Made by a program: the position numbers and the translations under genes. 64,000 nucleotides of DNA from the NCBI GenBank assembly GCA_032173675.1, contig JAVKPL010014060.1, positions 1 to 64,000 of the forward strand, written 5' to 3'. The stretch is from Gastrolobium villosum (taxonomy: Eukaryota; Streptophyta; Magnoliopsida; Fabales; Fabaceae). The notes beneath the pieces are model-generated. The model worked only from the letters and a program-made list of their open reading frames with translations, was not told where the DNA came from and did not search any database. Positions 21,798 through 33,038 of the stretch are shown here, piece by piece. Positions within the stretch are counted from its first letter, which is position 1. Every line of letters starts with the position of its first letter.

Positions 21798-24249
21798 ATG
21801 GGAACCATTTTTCCTCCTCACTCACTCTCTCCACTCTTCAACATCAAAGCTTCACCTTCAAAAATCCTCTTGTCTCCCTCTCTACAACCCAAGTCAAATT
21901 CTCTCTTTTGCTCTAAACCCATTGTTGCCGGTCTCAGAAAGAACCAAACTTTATCTCTTAAACCATCCTTGCCTTCATGCACAAGCTGGTTGGTTCATGC
22001 TCAACAGGGCCTAGCAGCTTTGGCTATCTCCTTGGCACTTAACTTTAGCCCAATCTTACACAGTGGCAATGCACTGGCATCTGAGTTTGATGTACTTAAC
22101 GAGGGTCCACCCAAAGAATCTTATGTGGTTGACGATGCTGGAGTGCTTAGTAGAGTGACAAGGTCTAATTTGAAGCAGTTATTGTCGGATTTGGAATTTA
22201 GGAAGAACTTTCACATCAACTTCATTACAGTTAGAAAACTCACGGTTAGTTACACAACTACATATATGGTTAATTGAACTGTTTTTAAATGCCAACGTTA
22301 TTGCTTTCATATGCTTTTGGTTTGAAGTTAGAAGAATGTGAGGCAATAGAGAAATTCCTATTTTAATGTGTTGTTTTTCAAACATCGAAAATGTTGAAAT
22401 ATATACCTCAGCCAATAGCTTAAGCTTTTGGGTTGAATTTTGTCCTAAATTTAAATGCGTAACAGAAAATTTTTAAGAGTTTTGTGTCCCGGGTTCTCTC
22501 GCTGTCCCTTATGCTATCTTTCAAGTGGAATTTCTTTGTTCACACATTATTTCTGTCATATATCTATTGTCCACCCAAGCCCAGTGGCTATAGCATTGTG
22601 AGGGGGCGTGTTGAGATATATAAAATCATTAATGTAACCTCACATAATAGCTTAAGTTTTTGGGTTGAATTGGTTCTTTACAGAAAAAATCACTAGGCTT
22701 GTGTACCCTTTTTCATGTTCCTTTCAATGCAACTAATGGAGCATGAAATATTTTGATTATATAATATGATTGCAGAGCAAAGCTGATGCTTTTGAGTATG
22801 CTGATCAAGTTTTGGAGCGTTGGTATCCTTCTGTAGAAGATGGCAACAACAAGGGTATTGTGGTTCTTGTCACGAGTCAGAAAGAAGGAGCAGTTACTGG
22901 TGGACCAGCTTTTGTCCAAGCTGTAGGAGAAAATATCCTTGATGCCACTGTCTCAGAGAACCTTCCAGGTACTTCCTAGTCCCTATTTGATAGCCATGTC
23001 ATGCCACAAGTTTTAGCGTTACAATAGAATTTTTATGTCAGTGTATTTCAATCCTATCAGTTGAGCCGCATTATCAACATAGTTTATAACTTACCTTTGA
23101 TAGAAGCTAACTATATGTGACTCATAGGGGTTTAATTAAGCTAAGGCAACAGGTTTCTGGCTTAGAAATCCTTATTCTTCTTGATATACATTGGAGAAGC
23201 TCAAATTTCCCAATTCATTCCCCAACCAAGTTAACCTTTCTATTAGTACAAGACCTCTTTTTTAGAGAATTTTGAAGTTCTGAAGTTAACTACAGGGTGT
23301 TTCGTTCACACATATTATGGACACTTTGGATAGTCTGTATTCTGGTATTAAGTTATCATCCACTTACATATACTTTTACTAGTTTGAATGCAAGGATACT
23401 ACTTGTTCCGGATACTCACCTTTGACCCACCAGTTGGATCCAACCTCTTAAAACCCATATCTAGAACCTTCTAAAGGGCACCCATGGCAAACCATAGAGG
23501 CTCACCACTGTGACATCTCCCTTTCCCTGCACTGCTGCCCCTATACACTAACAGTGGGCAGCATGTCTTGTCTCAGGACAAGACATGGCTTGATGAGACA
23601 GTTCAGGGGGGCTGACCAACGGTCTCCCCGGGCTGGAGAGGGTTCTCCTCCCTAAATACCCCCCTCACACATGGAGGGAGGATCTTCTTCTCCACTCTCT
23701 ACTATGCTATTACTCTGCCCATTGGTAGAGCCATCTTTACCATACACACACTCGCCCTTGATGCACATCATGGGAAGCCTCTACAGTGCTTTGGTCTCTA
23801 CCATTGTCACTATGAGCACCCCTATATTAAGATACTTCACTTTCCATGGGACACATTTATGTACTACCTACAATACATTGGCAAGTTTGTATTATTTATA
23901 AAACTTGTCAATATTCTGAAGTTTTAATCAATAAGGAGCAGCTGTAATCATTTATTTTTTTATGAAGTAAAAAACTATCAATGTCTGTTTTTTATATGCA
24001 GTATTGGCTACGGATGAGAAGTACAATGAAGCTATTGTTAGCACTGCTAAACGGCTAGTTGCTGCCATTGATGGGCTTCCAGATCCTGGTGGACCCAAAT
24101 TTAATGACAATAAGCGTGAGTCTAACTTCAAAACCAGGGAAGAGACAGAAGAGAAACGTGGACAATTCTCTCTTGTAGTTGGAGGTTTGTTGGTCATTGC
24201 ATTCGTTGTTCCTATGGCACAATACTATGCTTATGTGTCCAAAAAGTAA
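21798..24249 (+). CDS. TLP18.3: Thylakoid lumen 18.3 kDa protein (TPM domain acid phosphatase-like)
   Basis: Exons 21798-22244, 22776-22968 and 24002-24249 join in phase to 295 residues. The sequence begins MGTIFPPHSLSPLFN, has a long bipartite plastid/lumen transit region ending near GNALASEF, then the TPM domain: DDAGVLSRVTRSNLKQLLSDLE, NFHINFITVRKLTSKADAF, NNKGIVVLVTSQKEGAVTGG and AVGENILDATVSENLPV. A C-terminal membrane anchor (VVGGLLVIAFVVPMAQYYAY) follows EEKRGQFSL. This architecture is diagnostic of TLP18.3, the lumenal protein linked to photosystem II repair and phosphatase activity in Arabidopsis. The internal ATG at 21798 was chosen over 21747 because homologues begin with a MxT(L/I)xxPxxLSP-like segment. 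Intron 1 carries a TRIM and intron 2 a GC-richer insertion. Confidence 0.95.
22392..22682 (+). mobile_element. TRIM family B in TLP18.3 intron 1
   Basis: Plus-strand element. The degenerate 5' repeat at 22392-22443 reads tgttgaaatatatacctc; the well-kept 3' repeat at 22609-22682 reads tgttgagatatataaaatc...ggttctttaca. The purine tract gagggggcg stands immediately before the 3' repeat, as expected for a polypurine tract. The interior is short and non-coding. Confidence 0.7.
23400..23880. other. GC-richer insertion in TLP18.3 intron 2
   Basis: The segment has clearly higher GC content than surrounding intron sequence, with cgggctggagagggttctcc, a 9-bp inverted pair tcttgtctcaggacaaga and many CCC runs. 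This resembles LTR or other retroelement DNA. No terminal repeat or coding frame with recognisable motifs could be defined. Confidence 0.4.
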
Positions 24250-25457
24250 GAAAATGGTTATATAATTAGATCCGTCTTCCAAATTCTCACTCTTTAAATT
24301 CAGATGTATAATGTGCAGTTGTAACCATACTCATGATACAATTGAGTGTTTGAGAAAACTGGAGAATAAGATAAGAGTTTTGTCTTGTAAATGTAATTCC
24401 AAAGTATGTACGTTGGACTATTTTTAAATGCCAGTTTTTTTAATGTACTCTCTGCACACTTTTATTTCATTTGTCAGAACAAGGGTTGTGTTGTCACCCG
24501 TTCTGTGTCATGCAACTCTAACCAAGCATAAAACTTTGATAAAACAAACGAAGTAGAAGAAAATAAAAGCAGTTTTGCAAAAGGAATAAGAAAAGATGCT
24601 ATACAAAATGCAGTACTTAAACAATTTCCAACTGAATTTATAAACATCAAGAACAACTACACATTCTACAGCTTGGTAAATGTTACTTAAAACTACTTAT
24701 GACCATTAATAATTCTTTTTATATTACACATTTCACCTTTAGGGTTGAGTTAGCATTCTTAAAGTCAGATAGAAGGAGTTGTAGTTCCCTGCCTCCCTTC
24801 CAGTCTTCCTCTTACCAAAGTATCTCTTCCTTTATCAATAAATCTAACAGAGAAGGGGGAAGGGGGTTCCAGGTTATAGCTTTGTACATTGCATTGATGT
24901 ATATACCTAAAAGCCCTCTTTAACATTATTTACTTGGACATCATATACCCCATGGCCCATGCAATGAACCGTGTAACCAATGTAGTCTTTTTTTCTTTTT
25001 CTTTTTTATACCGACTCTAATTACTATTTTGAGGCGAGTCAGCCCCTCAGATATCCGCACAAGCGTTAACTCTTTGAGTTGGTTATGAGAATAATTCCAA
25101 ATCGGGACTTAGTCATAGTTAAAGCTCCTTGTCCCTTCTCTATGATGTATTTGGCGGAAATCACCAGTGCAGTCTTTTATTGACTGATTACCCTCCCTTT
25201 GTGAAAGAAGTCTAACTAATGGTAAAGCGTGCTGATCACGTATCAGATTACAAATCCTTTAACATAATTACACTGCCCATGTCCCAAAGTCAATTTATCC
25301 AATCTTTAGATCATATTCGTTTGTATGAGGTTGACTGTAATTCAAGGTTAAAATCAGCTATTGCTTTCACTACACCAGCACAGAAAGAATCAAATTATTT
25401 TAAAAATAAACAGATTGGGATTTAGCACTTGAGCTAGAGAAGGAGGGGCATTTTGTC
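24250..25457. other. Convergent 3' flanks of TLP18.3 and GDSL copy A
   Basis: Holds the TLP18.3 3' UTR (about 24250-24470) and the downstream flank of GDSL copy A. From about 24905 the sequence is the left arm of the GDSL tandem duplication (acttggacatcatatacccc also at about 28330) and contains a SINE-like insertion. Confidence 0.6.
24992..25162 (-). mobile_element. SINE-like insertion, absent from the other GDSL copy
   Basis: 171 bp beginning (plus strand) with a T/C-rich tail and ccgactctaattactattttgaggcgagtcag, similar to the SINE at 58135-58362. The flanks accaatgtagtctttt (24976-24991) and accagtgcagtctttt (25163-25178) are a 16-bp target duplication with two differences. The matching site near GDSL copy B (about 28370-28390) is uninterrupted. 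The tRNA-like head is missing, so it is 5'-truncated. Confidence 0.75.
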
Positions 25458-27761
25458 TCAGAAAGGAGTGTGGGAGTAATTTCCAGTGAGAATTTGTGAT
25501 ACGACATATTGATTTGCAGCCTCAGTGTAATGAATCCCGTCCCAGTTTACATACACAGTGCTGTCATTGCAATCTTTTGCTGTAATTGTTGTCCCATTCA
25601 AGATCTTTGTTAGTCCACAAGAAACTCGGCTGTCATAGTTCAATGGTGGGCCTCCATATCCACAACAGGTCATAATAGGTTGTTCAAACCCTGCAAACAA
25701 ATAATCAGACAAATTTAACTGTGTTCCCAATCCCATATTTTTGGCTAACCCTGATCCCCACATTCACCACTGACTTGGACAAACTTCTATCATTTCAATG
25801 ATTGTAAATGTATACGACAACTGGAAATTTTTGCCTGCAATCAAAACGATTTGATTACAGGATAGAAGGGAAAGGAGGCTCCACAGAAAACAAAGCTAGA
25901 AAGATGAATAAAATGAATTTCAATTAAGTATTATGCAATGTAGGAAGAAGTCGTTCTTTTATATTGTCAAATCATGTCAAGGTGATGGGTGATGAATGCA
26001 CTGTAATGAGAGGAACAAATAAAAGGAACAAATAAAACAGAACATAACCTGCAGGACACGTGATGCCAATTGCCAAAGGTATATGATATGAGGAATTCAA
26101 AATCTACGGAAATTAACATCTAAAACTCTTGGAAATAGCAATTATCCAAAAAAATGAGGCAAAATCAATAAAATAAGGGGAATTAAGATGAGGCAAAAAT
26201 GAGTTTTTGCAAGTTAGGCTCACCATATTTAGAATAGTTTGCAATGAGGTCTGATTTTATGGTAAAGATGTCAACATATGTAACATTTACATATGGATAC
26301 TGGCCCTGCAAATCACTACAGAAAGCTTGAAGCCGTAGATTAAAGGTTTTAGCTGCTTGGTTGTGTGAACTAACACATCCAAATTCATCAAGCTTCGATG
26401 GATCAGTGCCAAATTTGGCAACAACCTGAGTCAAGCATCCGAGAGGACCTGTGTTATGTATCCAGAAATATCTAGCCCCGTGGTCATACAGTTTCTAGCA
26501 CACAAATCAGAGAGTTTATGTTAATTTCAGTAAAACTGCTCTTATAGTTTGGAATTCAAGAAATTTTAGTATAAAATATTTCGAATAAAAATTGTACCAA
26601 TTCATTGTTATTTTGTTAGACATAATGTCACCCACCTTTATTCCAGATTCCAATTCCAATAGAATTGTTGGAATCGAGGAAAGTATTTGGTCCAATTTTT
26701 TTGAATAAAATGCATAATCAAGATCGTTCTGGCCTATGTCAAACATGTATAACCCCTTCTCGAAATAATCTTCACTTGGAACGTATTTATCAAACTTCTT
26801 GCCTGAAACATTATTGTGACAATTTTCCTTCACACCAATGAATGAGAAAAACAACAAACTTGATTTTGACACTGAAGTAATGAGAAGAGATTTGATTAAT
26901 TTATCATATACCTGCAACTGCAAGCAATTCAAGAACCCGAGCTTTGAATCGTAGAAACTGAGATACCTGAACCCCAAAGCTGAATGGGCTGAAGGATGTT
27001 GCAGTGGCTGGAAGGATAGTTGAACCTCCTGCTGCAAAGTTGCATCCTTGCTGAAAATTTGGCAAACCCAATGAATCCATATAGGCATTTAAGAATGGCA
27101 AGTCCATGGCTTCCACTGCAATAACATTCATGTAAGGTCCTAAATTTTAGAGAAGGAATAGGAAAAGTCTAACTAAATGTGAGCACTGAGCGTCATCGAT
27201 ATTGATATTCAAATAAAAATTTGTAACATAAAGTAAAGGGAAATGTTATATTTACAAACTTTTACAAATTATCTGACCGGTCATACTTTAATCAAGAGTG
27301 TGTCACATGATAACTCTTTTTGCAATACTCCATACGCTAACTTTATTATATAATCACTATTAATTTACAGCCATGCTTAATCTACAAAAGTTTGCTTATT
27401 ATGTCAACCTAGATCAAGGGTACGATATAAATTAGAAATGAACATACTGACTAATGTAATAATCATAGAAGAGAGATATTCTTACTAATACTATAAGTAA
27501 ACTTTATGAAACGATTAGAAATTTACTTAGGAAGTCGACTATGAGACGGCCATTGCAGAACCTTCCAGATGAAGTTTTGAAGTAATTCTGTCCATAAGGT
27601 GGGGCAAGTTGAAAGCCCAACCCTGCAACATGTTCACCTGTGTCCGAGTTTGAATCACCGAAGTTGAAAACTGCAGGGTAACCGAAGTCAACCGGATTTG
27701 CCACAGTAAAACAGATGCAAAATAAGACAAATTCAAAAGCAACAACATTCTTTGGAGCCAT
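25458..27761 (-). CDS. GDSL esterase/lipase, tandem copy A
   Basis: Five minus-strand exons: 27527-27761, 26912-27115, 26636-26802, 26224-26494 and 25458-25690, giving 369 residues. A signal peptide precedes the GDSL block FNFGDSNSDTG (nucleophile Ser37). Block III is MFDIGQNDLDYAF, block V is WDGIHYTEAANQ with Asp343 and His346. Family members are secreted serine esterases acting on lipid, cutin or acetylated carbohydrate esters; some of this clade were named alpha-fucosidase-like. The C-terminus stops at SHTPF: a TCA codon conserved in copy B is TGA here, removing about ten residues (SDKM...). The catalytic set is intact, so activity is possible. Start at MAPKNVVAF was preferred over an ATG 18 codons upstream because it opens directly into the signal peptide. 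Confidence 0.93.
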
Positions 27762-28641
27762 GGCACTTAACTCACACTTCTTGTCTGCAATGGTGTGCCT
27801 ATTATACATGCACATCCAGTTGGTTGTTTCAAATAGCTAACGTGAAGTCCAAGCAACAAATAAATAGCTTGCTTACGATAGTTGGAAAGCAACTGAATCC
27901 AAATGAAACCGCTCCTTGCCATGTATTGCTTTTTATCACTATATTAATCCTAACTTATGCATCTAAGACTTGAGAGTGAAAAGACATATGCATATAAGAC
28001 AACTACAACATGAGCCTTTTATTTTTTTGTTTGGGCTACTCGTGAGTTTATTGAGCTAATGTGACAAATCAGCAGCATAAAATGTCTATTAGAGACAAAG
28101 ACAAAATGGATTCATGAATTGTCTTAAGTGGTTCTTTTGAAGAGAAAACAAACAAGTTTTATAAATGTTAGCTGTCCCTCTCTGTGAAAACAGCTGTAAC
28201 ATATTCTCTTGTGCCAATAGTAAAAGATACAAATAAGAAAGAAAGATAAAAATGTAACATCACAGAAGAATTTGCTAAATATCCTTTTACCATATGATTA
28301 AATAGCTGAAAGCCCTCTTGTATGTTGTAACATTGTTACTTGGACATCATATACCCCATGCAATGAACCATGTGTCACCAATGGAGTCTTTTATTGATGG
28401 ATTACCCTTCCATTGTGAAAAAGTCTAACTAATGGCAAAGCATGCTGATGTATCAGATTAAAATCTGTGAACATAATCACACTTACCATGTCACAAAGTC
28501 AATTTATACAATCTTAAATCATATTCATTTGTAAGAGCTTGACTGTATTTTAAGGTTACAATCAGCTGTTGCTTTCATTACACCAGTACATAAAGAGTCA
28601 AATTATTTTAGCAATAAACAGATTGAGATTTCAAACTTGAG
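27762..28641. other. Spacer between the GDSL copies
   Basis: Promoter side of copy A, then 3' flank of copy B. The stretch 27970-28110 (gagtgaaaagaca, tcagcagcataaaatgtc) is repeated upstream of copy B at about 32130-32265. The stretch from about 28310 repeats the 3' flank of copy A. These mark the ends of the duplicated unit. Confidence 0.65.
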
Positions 28642-31131
28642 CTAGAGAAGGAAGAGCATTTTGTCTGAGAAAGGATTGGAGGAGTAATTTCCAGTGAGAA
28701 TTTGTGATGCAACGTATTGATTTGCAGCCTCAGTGTAATGAATCCCGTCCCAGTTTACATACACAGTGCTATCATTGCAACCTTTTGCTGTAATTGTGGT
28801 CCCATTCAAGATCTTTGTTTGCCCACAAGAAACTCGACTGTCGTAGTTCAATGGTGAACCTCCATATCCACAGCAAGCCATAATAGGTTGTTCAAACCCT
28901 GTAAACAAATAATCACTAAAATTTATTGCTAAAATGATTTAATTATTATGATTGTAAATGTATAGGGTAACTGGAAAGTTTTACTACAATCACAATGATT
29001 TAATTACAGGGTAAAAGGGAAAGGAGGAACCAGATAAAACAAAGCTAGAAAGATGAATAAAATGAATTTCCCTGAAGTATGATGCAATATAGGAGGAAGT
29101 CATTCTCTTATATTCTTCCATTGTCAAATCATGTCAAGGTGATTAGTGCTGAATGGAGTGTAATAAGAAGTACCAATAAAACAAGTTGCTATGGCATAAT
29201 CTGCAGGACACTGGATGTCAAAGGCATATGATATGAGGAATTCAAAATCTACGGAAATTAACATATAAAACTCTTGGAAACAGTACTTATCCAGAAAAAT
29301 GAGGCAAAATCAATAAAATAAGGGGAATTAAGATGAGGCAAAAATAAGTTTTTGCAAGTTAGACTCACCATATTTAGAATAGTTTGCAATGAGGTCTGAT
29401 TTTATGGTAAATATGTCAACATATGTAACATTTACATCTGGATACTGGCCTTGCAATTTACTACAGAAAGCTTGAAGCTGTAGATTGAAGGTTTTAGCTA
29501 CTTGGTTATGTGAACTAACACATCCTAGTTCATCAAGCTTTGATGGATCAGTGCCAAATTTGACAATGACGTAAGCCAAGCAGCCGAATGGACCCGTGTT
29601 ATGTAGCCAGAAATATCTAGCCCCATGGTCATACAGTTTCTAGCACACAAATCAAAGAGTTTACGTTAATTTCAGTAAAACTGCTCTTATAGTTTGGAAT
29701 TCAAGAAATTTTAGTATAAAATATTTCGAATAAAATTTGTACCAATTCTTTGTTATTTTGTTAGACATAATGTCACATACCTTTATTCCGGATTCCAATT
29801 CCATTAGAATTGCTGGAATTGAGGAAAGTATTTGGTCCAAACTTTTTGAATAAAATGCACCAGCAAGATCGTTCTGGCCAATGTCAAACATGTATAACCC
29901 CTTCTCGAAATAATCTTCACTTGGGACGTATTTATCAAATTTCTCACCTGAAACATTATTGTGATAATTTTCCTTCACATGAATGAATGAGAAAAACAGC
30001 AAACTTGTTTTTGACACTGAACTAATGAGAAGAGATTTGATTAATTTATCATATACCTTCAACTGCAAGCAATTCAAGAGCCCGAGCTTTGAATCGCAGA
30101 AACTGAGATACCTGAACCCCAAAGCTGAATGGGCAGAAGGATGTTGCAGTGGCTGGAAGGATAGTTGAAGCTGCTGCTGCAAAGTTGCATCCTTGCTGAA
30201 AATTTGGCAAACCCAATGAATCCAAATAGGCATTTAAGAATGGCAAGTCCATGGCTTCCACTGCAACAATCAACCAAAATCACATATGGAACTATCAAGG
30301 GAATGCTATGGATACATGTGTTGGTGAATATTTGTAAATAACCAATTCAATTCAAATAAAGAATCAATAAAAAACCAAATCAACCCAAAAGCTTAAGCTG
30401 TTGGGTGGGCTTGAAGGGTGAACGATATACAAGCCCACCTACCTGCCTACCTGTGCGAAGAAAGAAATTCTACTAGAAAGAAAGTTGGGGGCGGCGGTGA
30501 GGATCGAACCCGGTACATAGAGGCTCTGATACCAAGTAAAGGACCAATTCAACTCTAAAGTTTAAGCTATGTTGGGTGACGTTACATTAATAATTTTATA
30601 TATCTCAACATAATCATTTCAACCAAAAAACTTAACCTTTGAGACATAAATAAGCTGAATTGTACGCGGCCTTGCTCATACATTTCTTACAAATAGACTA
30701 ATTCCTAATTTTAAACCAGTGATCTTCTGGTCACAAAAAGCACATACATTTCTTACATATAGACTAATTTCTAATTTTGAACCAGTGATCTTCCGGTCAC
30801 AGAAAGCAAACTTAACGCTGTTCCAAGCTCACCCTCTAGCAATATTAATTAAGTAAAATACTAACAGAAAATTTCATGAAAGGATTAGAAATTTACTCAA
30901 GAAGTCCACTATGAGACGGCCATTGCAGGACCTCCCAGATGGAGTTTTGAAGTAATTGTGGCCATTAGGTGGGGCGATTTGAATGCCCATCCCTGCAACA
31001 AGTTCACCCGTGTCCGAGTTTGAATCACCGAAGTTGAAAACTGCTGGGTATCTGAAACCAACCGAATTTGCCACAACAAAATAGATGCAAAATAAGACAA
31101 CCTGAAAATCAACAACATTCTTAGGAGCCAT
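28642..31131 (-). CDS. GDSL esterase/lipase, tandem copy B
   Basis: Same five-exon structure as copy A with identical lengths for exons 1 to 4: 30897-31131, 30057-30260, 29781-29947, 29369-29639 and 28642-28898. The product is 377 residues. FNFGDSNSDTG, MFDIGQNDLAGAF and WDGIHYTEAANQYV are intact. The C-terminus continues FSDKMLFLL, which is lost in copy A. One change worth noting is CNFAAAAST where copy A and most homologues have CNFAAGGST; this Gly-rich block II holds an oxyanion-hole glycine, so catalysis in copy B may be weakened. Intron 1 (30261-30896) carries a TRIM absent from copy A. Splice phases match copy A exactly. Confidence 0.93.
30336..30609 (-). mobile_element. TRIM family B in GDSL copy B intron 1
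   Basis: The minus-strand 5' repeat lies at about 30536-30609 (tgttgagatatataaaatt...); TGGTATCAGAGCC follows at 30522-30534, an exact initiator-tRNA primer site. The 3' repeat is degenerate (caattcaattcaaataaag, acccaaaagcttaagctg). Copy A lacks this insertion, so it post-dates the gene duplication. Confidence 0.7.
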
Positions 31132-33038
31132 GACACTTAATTCTAGTCTGCAATGGTGCACGTTATAAAGTTGAAGAATTTTCATTCTCAATAGTGTCAG
31201 TTACGAAGTTAAATTGTTGTTTAATCCGTGTGATTCAATGAGTGCATTAAAATTTCTAGTGTCAGTCAATAGTTGTTTAATGTGTGTGATGTAATGAGTG
31301 GATTAAAGAGTTTTTTTATTGGTGATATAATGGATCATTTATTGATAGAGGTATTTTTTAAGGTTTTATTAATCTAGGAGAGTAATTTTGTTTTACAATA
31401 GACACAATTATAGTTGGGCCCACTCATTTATAAAAAATAATAAAATAAAAATTAAGCTAGACGGATATTGATGGATGTATAGAAAATAAAGGTACTTTCC
31501 AATAGTTTTTCCTTTTTTTTATTAGTGTAATGTGTGTTATATGTTTTTGGCTAGGATATTGTAACAATCAATTAGGCTTATTACCAATCAATTTTACCGT
31601 TAGATCTTATCTTGATCTAACAGTTATATTTATTTCCATCTTTGTACGGTTATGATTTTCCATATTTAATATTTTATATTTATTACATATGGGAAATAAT
31701 AACCATAAAAAACTAAAAATAAATATAACCGTAAAATCAATAATCGAAATAAATATAAAATTGATTAAATAATTGATAGTAACATTAAAATTGATTAATC
31801 GTAATATTAACGGTAAAATTAATTGATTATTACAATATCCTAACCCTAATTGGTTGTTTACTTCAATTTTGTAGGCTTATTTGTGTTATGGTAGAGTAAA
31901 AAAAAAAAAACAAAAAACAACAACATTTCCGCCAATGTCTAGAGTTCTATTTTTTTCATCTTATTTTTTATAACAGAGAACAAATGGTGATGTACTTATT
32001 TTTTGCATCACATTTGGAGATGGTGATTAACTTAAGGATAGAAGTTACCCATAAAGAGAAGTATTATGGTGGGGCTCATATTTGATGAAATGACCAATTT
32101 TGTATCGCTATTTTTATCTTAACTTGCACAGCTGCAACACGAGAGTGAAAAGACAGATCATGCATATAAGGCTGCCTACAACATGAACCTTTTATTTATT
32201 TGTTTTGGCTGCTCGTCAGTTTATTGAGTTAATATGCTAAATCAGCAGCATAAAATGTCAATTGCACGGTCAAAGAGATCTAACCGAAGGTTATTAATTA
32301 TATTTTGGATGTATCAAAGAGGCTCATATGCATAGTAATACTAATAGAGAACGTTTTCAATATTAAAAGTTACATTCCAGCAAATTAGAGATAACCTTAT
32401 TTGTTGTAATTACAAAGAAGTAGGTGAGCTTCAATTTTTTTCATTTTTCTTTTCTCCTCCAAGACTCCACCTACTTTTATATATATACAAGACATAAAAT
32501 GATTTCTTTTTCCATTTTTTAGTTTGTAGGAGAAATATTAAATCCTAAATTATAAAAAAATTATTACACAATCTCAATGTGTAATTTTAAAAACAAAAAT
32601 GCCATATATTATTTTATTTTTGAAGAAAGTAACAAAGTGAATCCTTACTTTATAAGTTTAATTTACTGAGGTGAATAAATGACATAGAGATAAATATAAA
32701 AAATGAAAATTATGGGAAAGAAAGTGATTTTTTTAAATTTAAATTTTTTAAAAAATATTATATCTCAAATAATTTTGTGGAAAATATTTCCCTTGATTTA
32801 TTCACAAATAATTTTGTGGAAAATATTTCACGTTTGAAGATGACCTGGACAGGCCCAAACCGAGGACCAATGGGCCTAGTGTTTTTCAGGCCGAACTCGA
32901 TTGCATTTCTATTTTCTAATGAAGTTGAAGGCTTAAACCCTTGGAAACCAGAAACCTGTGTTGTGTCTCTGTTTTGGTTCAATCGAATCAATAATCGATC
33001 AGAGTTGTAATTGCAATGTTTCTGCGTCGAAGTTGAAG
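31132..33038. other. Divergent intergenic region, GDSL copy B and Tim44-like gene
   Basis: Upstream DNA for both genes. It contains a MITE at 31553-31841, the right arm of the GDSL duplication at about 32130-32265 and MITE debris near 32490. A short direct repeat aataattttgtggaaaatattt(c) at about 32768 and 32808 sits 200 bp before the Tim44-like start. Confidence 0.55.
31553..31841. mobile_element. MITE with AGGATATTGTAACAATCAA termini
   Basis: Ends aggatattgtaacaatcaa and attgattattacaatatcct are inverted repeats, and much of the interior is palindromic (taccgttagatc / aacggtaaaatt regions). It is related to the element at 2864-3172. Confidence 0.7.
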
